NCBI GenBank assembly: GCA_947623455.1
Contig: OX392532.1
Span: 24,030,792-24,094,791, forward strand
Reading direction: 5' to 3'
DNA from: Mimachlamys varia
Taxonomy: Eukaryota > Mollusca > Bivalvia > Pectinida > Pectinidae
DNA length: 64,000 nt
This document shows, in pieces, positions 11,301-23,329 of this stretch (position 1 is its first letter; each line of letters begins with the position of its first letter). Below the pieces are notes generated by a model. It saw only the letters and a program-made list of their open reading frames with translations. It was not told the origin of the DNA and searched no databases. The position numbers and the translations under genes are program-made.

Positions 11301-14300
11301 TGCACTATTTGATTATAAATAATAAAATTAAACATATAATAATTTGGTATTTTGTTGAATATGAAAAGGATCTGGGAGTCATATTACAATAAAATGGACA
11401 GTTTTTGAAGTTGGATGTCACTCCTCTGTAATCTGCTATTAAAGTGCAGTTATGATGACTATCAGACTTGCAGCATGATAAAGGAGTGCAAAGAATGAAC
11501 CTTTTACAAACAGGTACTCTGTATAGAAATTTTGACAAAATGACATTTTCTTAGACCTTAACTTTTATAAACAGATACTCATTAGGACCGAATGGAGGAA
11601 TAGTGACATCACTGAATTTGTTTGCAACCAGGTTTGATCAGGTTTGTGTTTTATCAGATAATCTTATTCTGTTGTTTTGCATTATTTGTAGAATGTTATA
11701 GTTTACTTCTCTTTACTTGTATCAAACCAATATAAATTCTAACTGTCACCATATCCCTTATGCTTTAACCTTCGTTACATTAAACCCAAAATATTTCGGA
11801 AAAACTTTTTGACATGTATGAGTTCAAGCTATTCACTATTTTAAGGTTCTTTGAATGCTTATGTTTTGGATTTATGAAACAAAATTGTATCAACAGCAGA
11901 AAGGGAGATTGGAATACAGGAAATATAAGACTGCACAAGAATATAGATTACATATACCAAATCAAAAAGAACAGATTGGTATCAAAGTGGTCTTTGCTGT
12001 AGTCATATTGAATTTGTCTGAAACAAATGGATTGTGCAACCAATAAGAGTTTCATCATATTTTGTTATTTAAAGGTGATGAAGTTTTTGGAGCAGAAATC
12101 TACAGAACATGAGTATGTAAAACATGTCTCCTTTTTTTAAAAAAAAAAAAAAACAGTTTCTTTATGCAGACAAAACATTTTACAAATATAATATTTAAAA
12201 AATTTTTTACAACGGCGACGTTTTCGATGCTTGGTTTTAGACAAGTATAAAGGCCTTAATGAAAATAACACACAGGTAAAAATATGTAATTTTAAGGATG
12301 CCTCATATAATGGTATATACTTTTCTTACTCTAAGAGTAATTTCTTATACCAGTATTCAGCGATATAGTCACAAAAGAGTACTTGGCTGGTAATTATAAA
12401 TGACTGTGTGTGAAGTTTTATGAATCTGTCTTTGATTACAGGTATATTATATTGGACACACCTGGGCAAATAGAGGTGTTCACCTGGTCTGCCTCAGGAA
12501 CCATCATCACAGAAACACTGGTAAGTTAGCCGTTATCATCAGACATTAATATCACTTATTAGAATGGAGAAAATTAATTGGCATTAAAGTTATCCTGACC
12601 TATGTAATGTAGTTTTTAGGGAGTTGAATCGGCTTTTAAATTTTAATCACAAAGTTAGAAACAACATTTATCATTTTGATCTTATTCCAATACTTTCTGT
12701 CCATGCACCGTGTGTAAACTTTTAACAATTATTTTGACTTCCTCTCCAGACCAGTGGATGGAATCTTTTCAAACTTGGCCAAAATTATCCTTAGTTGATT
12801 TGTAAAATGTTGTAAAATTGGGATTACTGCCTCTATACCCCAGGGGCTAGGGCGGGTCCCAAAAGGGAAAATTATCCTAGATTTAAAAACATTTTTCTCC
12901 AGACTCTGAGGTACTACAGCCTATTTCTCTACATGAATAGAAATATCATCAGGGGCTTTGTTTAATTTGTAAATTTCAGTACCCCTGGGCTATCCATCCA
13001 CATCAGAGAGGGTCCTGGTAAAGTTTACTATAGTTTATAATGGGAAATAACACTTTTGGGTATATTTTGTCCATATTCTTTGAGGAAACCATTCCTACTT
13101 GGTGACAATCATTTCAAAAGTTTTAGAATTCTTTTCCTGTAATGACATGACAAATGTTATATTTTACCTAGTTAACATGTTGATCTCATCATTAAAATTG
13201 AGCTACCATACCTAACATTACTCCGGTTACAGCTAAGGCCCTTGGACCTCTTGTATTATATTAAAAACCCAACTTATTATGATTAACACATGTTATCATT
13301 TGAAGGAAAAACCTGTCGTAATATACATAATCTGACAAACAATGGTGTGTGAAGAGGAAAAAGCAATATTATGATTTTACATATTTGTACTAAAAAATAT
13401 GTTATTTTCAGGCTTCCACGTTCCCCACTGTGGTTGTGTATGTGATGGATACTTCCCGTAGCGTAAACCCCGTCACGTTCATGTCCAACATGCTGTACGC
13501 CTGTAGCATCCTCTACAAAACCAAACTGCCCTTCATTGTGGCCATGAACAAGGTAAGGCCCATGGTTTCCAAGCTATATTAGGTTTCCATGACATCTGGG
13601 TGAATCAGTTAGATCTCGTTATCTCGAAGTCATATTGTGAATTCATATTGCCTCTGAATGCCAACCTAAAAAAATCATTGTTTAAATGTATGTATACATC
13701 TTCAAGAAGAAATCAAATTTGAAAAAAAATGAAGTAAAAACTGAAAATATTTAATGTCAACAAAGGTTGAGATAATTTACAGTCAAATTATCATATTTGA
13801 ATTAGGGGTTGGAATAGTCCGGATTTAGAAGTCTTGAAGATTATAATCTATCATAAAAGGCAAAGTAAGCTTTCATTGAGGAATTATGATATTCCAATTC
13901 ACTACTTTCGCTAAATACAATTTATAAATTTTTCCAGATTGACATTGTAAATAACAGTTTTGCTGTGGAATGGATGACAGACTTTGAGGCTTTCCAGGAT
14001 GCGCTGGAGCATGAGACATCTTATGTGTCCAACCTGACACGGTCTATGTCCCTGGTGTTGGATGAGTTCTACGCCAATCTTCGTGTAAGTAAATCCAGGG
14101 AGCTACTTAATTGGTAAGGACCCTCGTACCATTTCAAGAAATTGTGATAAAGCATAGGATTAATTTTTCTGGCATTACTTTACCTTTGATACATAACTAT
14201 TTGATATTACAATAATGACGAGTCAGCAAAATAGTGTTTAGAATGTTAACATTTTGAGGGGTTAGACTACTGAGGGATCTAACCCTTAGCCTCAGGTTTG

Positions 14301-17300
14301 TTATACTGTCGTTCTAGCCAAGTGAGTGACTTGATCAACAGGAGTGTCTCGCCCAACTGTGCTACAGGCATTGGAAAAGCTAAATTCAAGGGAGGTAACT
14401 GTGTTGGTCAATTGAAGCCAGTGACATCATGTATTACTGCAGTGCTACCCGAACTGAGAACGGCCCAGGTGTATAAACTCCTACCGCTCAGCCGTTCACT
14501 TGTATCACAGAGCGGTGTCAAACTCCTATTCAGTTCTATTTTTAGATTAGATGTAGCGACTGGACAATGACAGCGTATACGTACAGGTAACATTTTTAGT
14601 GTCGAGAACGACAAAACGTCTATCGATAAAAACAGGTGCCTCAGACTCAGGCCGCTTGATTCTGACTGGCAGTAATGGATGAAAACACTTTCGGAGGGTC
14701 GTGTTTATCAACACGGAAAATTTTCGGATAGTAATTCAAGGAACACCATTATCCGTCTTTATGCTGAAGGTCTTTCGTTCGGGGAAATATCAAAACAGAC
14801 GGGAGTGTCGAAATCTGTGTGTCACAAAATTGCAAGTGGTAAACTATCGAATCCTAAAGTGAAAAGAACGTCAGTTGTAGGTGACAGTAACTAAAAAAGC
14901 TACAGCAATGAGACACCGTCTCAGAAACAATCCCGTTTTTGCAGAGACTTTTCCGGAGCTGGCCGTAGTCACGGCCCTCGGTTACATTCCAAATCGAGAG
15001 CTGGGGAATTTTAGCGTGTGTGGCTATGTGTAATTGAAAGCTGTTTAACTATTATGAAAAAAACCTAGCATTTTTCGATGAATGATCCAAATATCTGACT
15101 GTATCCTTTGTACAAATATATTAAGATGTTCTCAACTCATATTCATATTGTTTTTATTTTGAGTGGTTTCACTACCGATCGCGAGTAGCCCGATTATCCA
15201 TCAGATGAAAGGTCACAGCTCGCAGGGACTGGTCACAGCATACCAATCTAAAAATAGCACCGATTGGCGTTTTACATCGCTGTGATACAAGTGAACGGCT
15301 GAGCGGTAGGAGTTTATACACCTGGGCCGTTCTCAGTTCGGGTAGCACTGCAGTAATTGTTTCTGTGATGTGCAATTTTCGCCAAAATCATCAATATTCA
15401 CTGTTTGCAATGTTGGCAATTTCTGTGTCTTAGGATATGAAAAAATTAGCAAACAGTCCTATAAAAGCTTCAAAATCTTTATTTGATTCAAATGACACAT
15501 TTTTAATTGCATAAGTGTGTATATTGGTTAAAATTTACATATTCGAAACGTATAAAAACAAAGCCCTGTCACTACTGAACAATACCTGTAGCCATTTGAT
15601 GTCACCGCCCTAAGCAATAACACATCAAACTAAACCAAACATACATGTGCAAATATATCAAAGCCTGACAGCTAGGACACTGATCGCATAAAATTACAGC
15701 TAGGCTAGCTTGTAACAGCATTAAATTTAATTTCTTTACCTGCTCACCATAAAGATATTGTCCATGTACATGTAACTAGGTGTATATGTATATGTTATAT
15801 TTATATTGTATTCTGTATAGTTGTTAATATTTATGAGGGTTTCAGCTTTTGCCTAATTTGGGAATGCATCAAAAGTAAAAAAAACTTAAAACCTCATGAA
15901 ATTTTATAATATGACAATTTAATCTAGGTTTCACAATTTGTTTTGTGGTCCTCGAAATTAATCCCCTTCCAAAATTGACTATATATATTTATGCCAGGTT
16001 TTACGTTGAATTGGAAGCACTCATTCGTTTAAGGAAAATATAAGCACAAAGGAACAAATTTATATTAAGCGATAGTGTTTAATGGGGGTGAAGGGTGGGT
16101 GATTTTATTATAGGGTTACTTATATTCACGAAAATTGGACACATACAAAAATACTCGATATACGATACAATCACCAATTGGGGCTTATATGATAAATGAG
16201 AAATTATGGACATCGCATCATTGTTCAACTGTCAAACGCCATTAAAATGTTCAGCTGTGCTGTCTGTGAGAACATAGGGGATAGACTACAAACCAGAATT
16301 ACAATAACTGTTAGTACTGAAGTAGAATGTGATCTATTGTAGAATGTAGGTGTGTCGTCTGTGACGGGAGAGGGAGTGGAACAGTTTTTCAAGCATGTGG
16401 GTGACGCAGCAGAGGAATTCGAGAAGTAAGTGACATTTAAGTACCATTATTCTCAATCTGATGAGTATTTTGTGTTCTAGGTACATTATTGCACAATATT
16501 ATGTCAGTATCTTATAAATTCTCTGCAGTTTGGAAATTCATGGTTTGAGTCGTTGGCTGATAGATGAACAGTTTGGCTTGGAGGAGTAACACTCACTTTC
16601 AACCCCTGTATTCCTGCAATTTGTTGTAGTAAATATAAGGCACACTTGTACGGTGGGATGTTTGATTGATCTCAGGAATAGAAATAACTTGACCAATTGC
16701 ATGTCTGATACACTGTTCAAATTATACAGGAGTGACACCAATAGTCTCAGTATTACTGTAATCAACCGACTTAATATATATAAGTACCGGTACATCATTG
16801 TTATTTGTTTCTGCCAGAGACTACAGGCCACAGTATGAGAAGATGAGAAAGGAGAAAGAAGAAAAGGAACTTGCAGAGCAAGAGGAACAGTTGTCACGGT
16901 TACGCATGGATATGGACAAGGAAACCCCTGGTAAACCACACAATACTTTTGAAACTGAATCATGCCAGACACAAAAAAAGTAATACACATCAGTTTTCCC
17001 CTTTTAGAGATTGAACTCTTTAGCCATGTCTTTCTTTTTGTTTTATTCCTTTTTTGCGTGCTACAAAATTTCACAAAATGTAACGTACGTATCTTTAGAA
17101 AAATCTTCTTTATCAAATTGGTTACCTGTTTAAAGTAACTTCTTCTCATTGAAGAATAGTTCAGACTGCCTGAAACATTCTTAACTCGCCTTGCAAGAAC
17201 AAAATGGGCATGGATCCTTTCAACCTGCTTTCTGTAATGTGGAATGAGGTTAAATGGTTTTGAATGTATATTAAATCATCCTTTATTTTCCAGTATTAAA

Positions 17301-18802
17301 GAAACAGACGGGGGGTATGGCTATCACACCTGGATTGGTTGAGGAAGACAGTGACGAGGAAGCCCATGACCCTGACATGATTGATGGTAAGGGCAGATAA
17401 CTATGTTACACAATTTTGAGAAGAGCAGATAACTCTCATGTCAAACTTTGTCATTGTGAGTTGTGTGTACTTCTGGAACATTTATAGTCAATCCAAGACT
17501 GACCAAACACCTTGAGAGAAATACTTAATGGTAAAATATTGTAAACATATTTTTTTTTGTTTACTTGCATTATAAAGCATTTTATTGATACAAACTCAAT
17601 GTTAAGGACGCTCGACCCTACATTGTACGTAATACACAAGTTTTGATTCTTGTTTTGTGGTGACGTAGCTTTGTATTTGTGTACCTGGTATTTGAAAACG
17701 GGGTATCAAATTCGTTCTACACAGTTATCATGTCACGATGTCAACAATGGTTTCTCAAACTGGAGAGAGAGTCGGCGAGTGGTATAATTATCCGTGTTGG
17801 CAGAACGTTTACATAACTTTAATGCCAATGTGCCTGATGTCATTATATATGCACTATTATGTTGTTGAAAATATAACACAGAACGCCGGTAGTTGTTATG
17901 TTCTAAAATGTTTTAGGCTTGTACGCATTCACAGTATGTGTGTTATGTAAAAATACTACCCACTAAAAAAACTTCCTAATAGCATCAAGGGAGACAACCT
18001 ACCCTAGACACAGTTTTACATCTAGTTTTCAATAAGTAGCATAAAAAGCTTGTCTGTGATATTTTGATTCAATTTATTGCTTCTGCTTTATGTAACTATA
18101 TGGTATGTAAATAATTTGACTGTGAATACTGAAATTTGTCCGCTAGATATAAAAATAACACACTTTGTAAAAACCGTTTTGCCAATTTTTCCACAAATAA
18201 CATATTTTTGAGGTAGCTATTGATTTCTTTTTTTATTTTATTTTGTGTTTGTGATTTTCAACAACATTCACAAGAAAAAAAATAGAAAAAACATTAAATT
18301 TTGAGAAAAATCATGTTTTTGGTTTTTTTTACCAAAAATGACACAAGTTCTAGGAATGCTTAGATTTTCACAAAATCATCTCTACCTGGTAGCATAATCA
18401 ACATATTAAAGTTTTAAGGAAATCTAGTGGTTAATTGCGAAAGGGTCGAGCCTCCTTAAGACTTTATTTACTTAAGTTGATGGAAAAGTTCTTAAATAGA
18501 TATGCTTATTTATTGTGTTAAGTTTTAAAATGTGACTGTTATGCTTATATTAAGTGTTAAGTTTTAAAATGTGATTGTCAACACCTTCAAACGAACATAT
18601 CAGTAATAATGCCCTTTTTGATATGTTAAAATTTCAAGATGTGATATTCTGTCTAAATATTTTTTTCAATGAAAAAATATATATTTACTTTGGTTTTTCA
18701 GAGGAAGAACAGAGGGAACATGAATCTTTCCGCAATTTTATACAGAATCAAAAGAGTCGACAACAACAAAAACAAGATACAGGAGCAGTTGACAAAACGT
18801 GA
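8331..18802 (+). CDS. GPN1: GPN1 (XAB1): GPN-loop GTPase 1, complete, 12 exons
   Basis: Exons are 8331-8486, 9096-9189, 10321-10360, 11575-11641, 12075-12112, 12442-12520, 13412-13552, 13938-14084, 16343-16425, 16818-16930, 17294-17386 and 18702-18802. Phases are consistent and the product is 383 aa, close to the usual family length. GPN1 is an essential GTPase that works with GPN2/GPN3 in assembly and nuclear import of RNA polymerase II. Motifs seen are the P-loop GMAGSGKTT (41-49), the family-defining GPN loop (101-103, LGPNGG), DTPGQ switch II (137-141), and NKID (204-207) as the guanine-specificity motif. There is also a charged coiled C-terminal tail (~283-320). Similarity to vertebrate GPN1 is high through the core (for example [12 protein letters not shown]). 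ATG 8331 is the only start in frame with the P-loop exon. Intron 3 is of U12 type and intron 8 carries a transposon. Polymerase-related function is from family knowledge. Confidence 0.95.
9340..10130. repeat. Degenerate inverted-repeat DNA in GPN1 intron 2
   Basis: Near 9497-9512 'GACACTATTTGGTGTG' is roughly the inverse complement of 'AACACCAAACAGTGTC' at ~10006-10021. A 'GTCTGGTGT...GCCAGAGGAAAC' motif occurs at ~10098-10126, with a similar run at 46485-46516. The interval includes AT-rich low-complexity DNA (9726-9960, repeated ATTAAT/CCATTA). It is probably an old foldback element. Confidence 0.35.
10431..10562. repeat. Near-perfect 130-bp palindrome (double hairpin) in GPN1 intron 3
   Basis: The outer arms TAAGCATTGAACTGTTACCA (10431-10450 and onward) are matched exactly by the inverse complement ending at 10562. 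Nested inside is a second hairpin (CAGATAAATA...ATGTCGCCC with GGGCGACAT...TATTTATCTG, ~10489-10535). It is typical of a small foldback MITE and lies within the U12-type intron. Confidence 0.8.
10670..10908. repeat. Tandem duplication (~121 bp x 2)
   Basis: The block starting GATTTAAATCAATATCATCTG (10670) is repeated from ~10793 as GATTTAGATCAGTGTCATCT. Both pass through 'AAAGCCATTATACATGTTAT', 'GAAAAGCTTTGA'-like and 'ACATGGCGTCAGAAAT' sequences at roughly 85-90% similarity by eye. A short palindrome (TGTAGTATACAGTGTGATATACTACA) follows at ~10926-10955. Confidence 0.75.
14433..15357 (+). mobile_element. DNA transposon relic, 925 bp, long terminal inverted repeats, encoding a helix-turn-helix fragment
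   Basis: Starting at ATTACTGCAGTGCTACCC (14433), about 85 bp are repeated almost perfectly in inverse orientation ending at 15357 (GGGTAGCACTGCAGTAAT). Similarity then decays over a further ~60 bp. Possible 3-bp flanks TGT/TGT (14430-14432, 15358-15360) fit a target-site duplication, but that is short evidence. Inside, 14679-14894 encodes 71 aa resembling the paired-like helix-turn-helix of Tc1/mariner-type transposases ('[20 protein letters not shown]' then '[15 protein letters not shown]'). No DDE catalytic domain follows, so it is non-autonomous. It lies in GPN1 intron 8. Confidence 0.65.
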
Positions 18803-18855
18803 CGAACATTTCTCTTTGAATTTATTGTTGTTTTTAATTGTCCTATAGCTATGCT

Positions 18856-18861
18856 ATTAAA
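18856..18861 (+). terminator. GPN1: Possible GPN1 polyadenylation signal
   Basis: ATTAAA lies 54 nt after the GPN1 stop codon, followed by TG-rich sequence (TTTGTCACTGTT...GGTGCCGTTGTT). It is a common variant hexamer but unverified. Confidence 0.4.
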
Positions 18862-18869
18862 ATTTGTCA

Positions 18870-21100
18870 CTGTTAACTGGTGCCGTTGTTATTTTTAATG
18901 CATGTAAAATTAGTTTGTTTTTCTGTAATCAGGTGGATCATATCAGAATTAGTATGTCATTGTCCTTTGTGATTTAAGTTCCTACCTTAACTTAAATGTT
19001 TGATGCAATTTGTATGCCTATCCATAGATAGGCAAAATGTTATGGGTCGAATGGCATGAAATACATACATTTTTGTCTCATTGTAGTACTGATAAAAAAG
19101 ACAACTTGCTCAGTCAAAGCTTGACAAAAGATTCAGTCAGTCTTGAAATTTTTGAAAACGTTTAAAACTTCTGATGTCAAATATCAAAACTGATGACTCT
19201 TACAAAAGATGAGGCTAAGAGTGCCTGTGTCGATTACCTTGTATGTAAGCAATCATGGAAAAAAATTCCAAAAATAACCCATGTATTTCGTCAGACAACA
19301 AGGCCAGTCCATGTAACGTATCTGTATTAAATCTTTCATGCCTAATGAGTGTATTATATGGTTAAAGGGTGGGGATATTATCTGTTTCAGAGTTATGACC
19401 AGAACCTACCAGGTATAGAGACCGTGTATCAAGCATAGTAGGTCTGCAACAATATATCGTGCAATGAAATATCACGATATGGTGCATTTTTGGTGGAGGT
19501 TAGATTTAATTAGAATTTTGATGTTTATGACTTTAGTCTACTCATTTCAGATCCAACATGCATGGCGATTGACAACTTCAGCACAACATGCATGTCAAAA
19601 GACGTGAATTGTGTCAATCATTTTGGACCAAACTATTTCCAGTTGTAAAAATAAATTGGAGAATACCAAAGCGTTAACAAAATTATAATCCGAACTCAAA
19701 ATCGATTAAGCCATGGGCAAAATATTAACAAAGGAAAGATCTATATGGAGACCCTTGTAAAAGTACAAGAGAATAAGACCAGGTGCTCCGGAAGAGTAAG
19801 CGTCTTCTGCTTCATCGACGACAGCCATGTACATCTTTGCCTTAGCTTAAGTAATCCAATATTGCAATAAAAACCACAATTTATCTTTTCTCCTTACTTC
19901 TTATGTTATTACGTTTATCGTGATAGCACGTTCTGTGTCCATATTATAGAATGTGATACTTATCGTGCCGTCATGGTAATGCATTGTTGCAGCAAGAACT
20001 GATGGTTAAAACTGCAATGCTTATTTGTGTAAACTGTTGATCCTTCCGCCGAAGCTGTTCCATTTTCCGAATATAAAACGGTGTCCAGCTTTTACATCTG
20101 ATGGACGGTATTCTACAGTAACTTGTCTAGCTATATGATAACTTGTCCAGTTATTTTGAATAGTTCAGCATTCTACTTAAATGATCGTTACACCGATCTT
20201 CCAAGCTTGACAATTACTTTGCAGCACACAGATCGAGGTGCTTGGGTATATATATATATGTGTGTGTGTACACATTTTAAAAACAACCTAATAGATACGC
20301 TCAGTAGCTGTCATCCACGATTATTAACATTTTTGGCTGAAGTTTATACATTCTTAACATCACCTTAGAATGGGTTTTGTTTTTGCTGATTTGATGGGAC
20401 CTTCGGCGTCCGATCAGCCGAAGGGATTATATGCATTTAAACATTTTTTTCATGTTTTATGTATATTCTGTTTATGTGATGTAACGTGTATTTATGTGTC
20501 TTGATCAAGGGGCGGATAGCCTTGAAAATTTGACAATTTATTTGTCAGACTGTCGCTATTACTTCCACGATCATATATACTATATATGTGTGTGTGTGTA
20601 ATTAAGTAAATGAGAACGTTCGTGTATTTGTGGTGTGATGTGGATGTGTGTGTTTTAGAAGACCGTGAATTCGAAGCTTGTTTGTAAAGGCCTCTATTGA
20701 AAGCTTCTAGGCTTTCTGCTTCTGCAACACTGACTGGAAGTTCTTGGACTGTATTGATGTGTGTTTTTTTCGTGTATATTGTGTTATGTACTGTTTGTTG
20801 TGCTAGGTCCTCGTGTGTTTGTTGCTGTGTGCTTGCATGTCTGGAGGGATATCTATAAGTCCTATAGTACACAGCATTGTCAGCTGGGCATTAAGTTTTG
20901 TGGTAAAACTACTTCCAATGTACATTATCAAGCTTATCAGACACGCCGCTAGGCCTGAATGGGCTGCATTTGAACGATCTGTGGCCCCACTTATAATGTT
21001 CAAGTTCCTTCAGATCAAGGAGGAACCTTTGAACGCGACAGGTTTTAGCAGGTAATTCATCTGTTTAGTGTGAGCAGTATAAGTTGTTAAAAAGTTCAAT
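18870..21100. other. Intergenic DNA with repeat fragments and microsatellites
   Basis: No gene is seen. It contains an inverted copy of a dispersed repeat (~19690-19850, see 49310-49665), a TA/TG microsatellite (~20250-20270) and another at ~20570-20600 (TATATATGTGTGTGTGT). Short open frames here overlap on both strands without recognisable motifs. Confidence 0.5.
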
Positions 21101-21118
21101 ACTTGGGTGACATTGTCA

Positions 21119-21935
21119 TTATCTAGGGATACTCATTTTAATGAATACGTTTTCCGACTGCCTGACACTTGTCCCGATTGAATAACACATCCAGACGATC
21201 TCCCACACTGCTAGTTTGAGCAGGTCATACTGCAAAATGTAGTGATCATCTGGACTGCGAATATATCTACATATATCATCATCTGCAAATAGCCGTACAT
21301 GCGATTCCACACACTCCGGCAGGTCGTATAATTATGAAAGTAATGAAAAGTTACGTTAACGGCCCCAGCACTAATCCCTGTGGGACCCGCTGCATACCGA
21401 TGCACTGTCAGAACTTTCACCATCTACCAAGTCTCTCTGAGTCCTGTTTGTATGGAAATCCTGAATCCAGACCCAGTTCTGGATCTGATGCCATTATAAG
21501 CTAGCTTTGGTAGAAGTCATCGATGAAGAACACGATCAAAAACCTTTAGAAAAAAAGCCACACTATCTGATTGCCTATCCCTTTCCATCCTCGATATTCA
21601 GAGTTACGATCACCTATGTTAGATAACATAGGTGATCGTAACCCCTGGATATCGAGGATGACCACTTCCCATTTCCCCTGCCTGTTCATGAACGACTGTG
21701 AAGAACTGAGTTTCGCTACTTCTCCTAGTACCAAAGTCATGTTGACAATCTGTCAAAATGTTGCTTCGATCAAGGTGGGAGACCAGGATATGTTCTTGAT
21801 GTTGGCAACATATGCACATTTTTGAAACCGGCCGAAAATTGTTTCCCCTTTTTAAAACCAGCGATGACTGTCTTCCAATCCGATGGAATACGTCCCGACC
21901 TGAGCGCCTTGTGGAAGAGGATGGTTAAGAAGGGA
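21119..21935 (-). pseudogene. Decayed non-LTR retrotransposon reverse transcriptase
   Basis: Read right to left, pieces of one reverse transcriptase appear in order but in different frames. At ~21860-21930 is 'GRIPSDWKTVIAGFKKGKQ' (N-terminal RT motif, usually W..A...PIFKKG). At ~21690-21800 is 'HLDRSNILTDCQHDFGTRRS' followed by SETQ (the QHGFR..RSCETQL motif). At ~21119-21300 is 'HVRLFADDDICRYI' with the FADD catalytic motif, then 'LQYDLLKLAVWEIVW'. The motif between them (YRPISLTS) is lost and there are frameshifts and a hairpin insertion, so it is dead. It is a different copy from the LINE at 361-1401. Confidence 0.75.
21586..21660. repeat. 75-bp near-perfect hairpin
   Basis: CATCCTCGATATTCAGAGTT...ATCACCTATGTTA is followed directly by its inverse complement (TAACATAGGTGATCGTAACC...ATATCGAGGATG). 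The loop is only a few bases, with a few mismatches near the middle of the arms. It interrupts the reverse transcriptase relic. Confidence 0.8.
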
Positions 21936-22069
21936 GCTATCCTTCAATGCTTGCCTTATTATCTCTCCCTTTCGTATTAAGGGAGACATATTGTATTAGT
22001 ACCGGTTCTGGTTCTTGTTATGGTTCTTCTAACAATTCTTGTCCGGGCTATATCTTCTTAACCGTTGAT

Positions 22070-23230
22070 TGAAGATATCTTGACGAATCTTGCAGTATAT
22101 CACCTAGAGCAGATGTGCAGTGCACCGTCATTATGTCACTGTGACCTTGACCTCAAGGTAGGAGGTCAAATAAGATTGAATTTTTCAATAATTCTTTAAA
22201 TAACCGGGCGATAACTTTTAAATCGTTAAAGATATATTGATAAAAAAGCTTTTAGTATACCTGCATCACCAATGACGATGTGCAGTGCACTGTCAATAGG
22301 CCTGTGTGACCTTCCCCGAAAGGTCAGACATAAAAAAATGTGACTTTTTCAAACATTCAAAGGGTAACGCCAAGGTGATACAAAATCACCCTTACTGTCT
22401 AATTATTTACATGAAATAATAATTGATCAAACCTCAAAGTAATTAGGGCCCATCTTCGATGCCTGTGCCCAGTAGTAATTAGCTTGTCTGTCCGTTTGTT
22501 GTCCTTTTGTTCGTCTGTATGTCTATTTTTTACTGATTCATATTTTGTTATGACACTATGAAGGAAAGTTGGTCAGAATGAAAAACAAGAATTCCACGGA
22601 AGTGGATGTGTCGCCTGCGCAGCAAGTTGGGAGATAAGTTTTTAGGAGCTATCTATGGATATGCTTTGTATCAGTTCCAATTGGAATAGAAACAGTGACC
22701 TTGACCTTTGACCTTTGACCCTGAAAAGCAATCCCAATCGAGCACTTTTGGTAAGGAAGCACTGTATGAAGTTTGAGTTTGATTGGCCCAAGAAAAGTGA
22801 TTTTCTATTTATAGTAACAGTGACCTTGACCGTTGACCTTCGACCCTGAAAAGCAATCCCAAGCGAGCACGTTTGGTAAGCAAGTACTCTATGAAGTTTG
22901 AGTTTGATTGGCCCAAGGAAACTCAAGTTATCGCACGGAAACATATTTTCTATTTATAGCAACAGTGACCTTGACCGTTGACCTTCGACCCTGAAAAGCA
23001 ATGCCAAGCGAACACTTTTGGTAAGCAAGTACTCTATGAAGTTTGAGTTTGATTGGCCCAAGGAAACTCAAGTTATCGCACGGAAACTGTTAGTGTAGAC
23101 GCCGCCGACGCCGCCACCGCCGCCGACGACGCCGTCCATTGACCAAACCTCAAAGTCACAGGGTCAAAGGTTAAGGTCATATATTAAGGTCATAACATTT
23201 TGTTATGACATTATGAAGGAAAGTTGGTCA
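22070..23230. repeat. Dispersed/tandem repeat block rich in GTGACCTTGACC
   Basis: Two imperfect ~165-bp copies contain GATGTGCAGTGCAC(C/T)GTCA at ~22109 and ~22279. Three copies of a ~130-150-bp unit follow at ~22680, ~22815 and ~22965. Each has CAGTGACCTTGACC(T/G)TTGACCTT(T/C)GACCC, then AAGCAAT(C/G)CCAA and TATGAAGTTTGAGTTTGATT. A GCC/GAC-rich triplet run (23099-23137) and copies of 'GTTATGACA(C/T)TATGAAGGAAAG' (22546, 23201) flank it. No coding content is seen. Confidence 0.75.
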
Positions 23231-23329
23231 GAATAGAAAAAAAGATGATAAAGGGAGACAATGTTTTTGTTCAATTGGGCAGAAGGCCGACGAGAAGTAT
23301 GATTATGTTTGATGTCGCCATCTTTGTTT

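Larger units (their letters stand above)
10361..11574 (+). other. GPN1: U12-type (minor spliceosome) intron of GPN1
   Basis: The donor reads GTATCCTTTA, an exact match to the U12 GTATCCTTT consensus and unlike the other GPN1 donors. CCTTAAC at 11556-11562 matches the U12 branch-site core. It places the branch adenosine 12-14 nt before the AG at 11573-11574, with no long polypyrimidine tract. The splice joins CA|A to restore Gln97 and continues into YSLGPNGG, so the junction is fixed by protein conservation. Confidence 0.85.

Noticed and set aside
16538..17149. 203-codon minus-strand frame
   Set aside because: It lies antisense across GPN1 exon 10 and flanking introns, whose plus-strand coding is supported by family similarity; no domain is seen.
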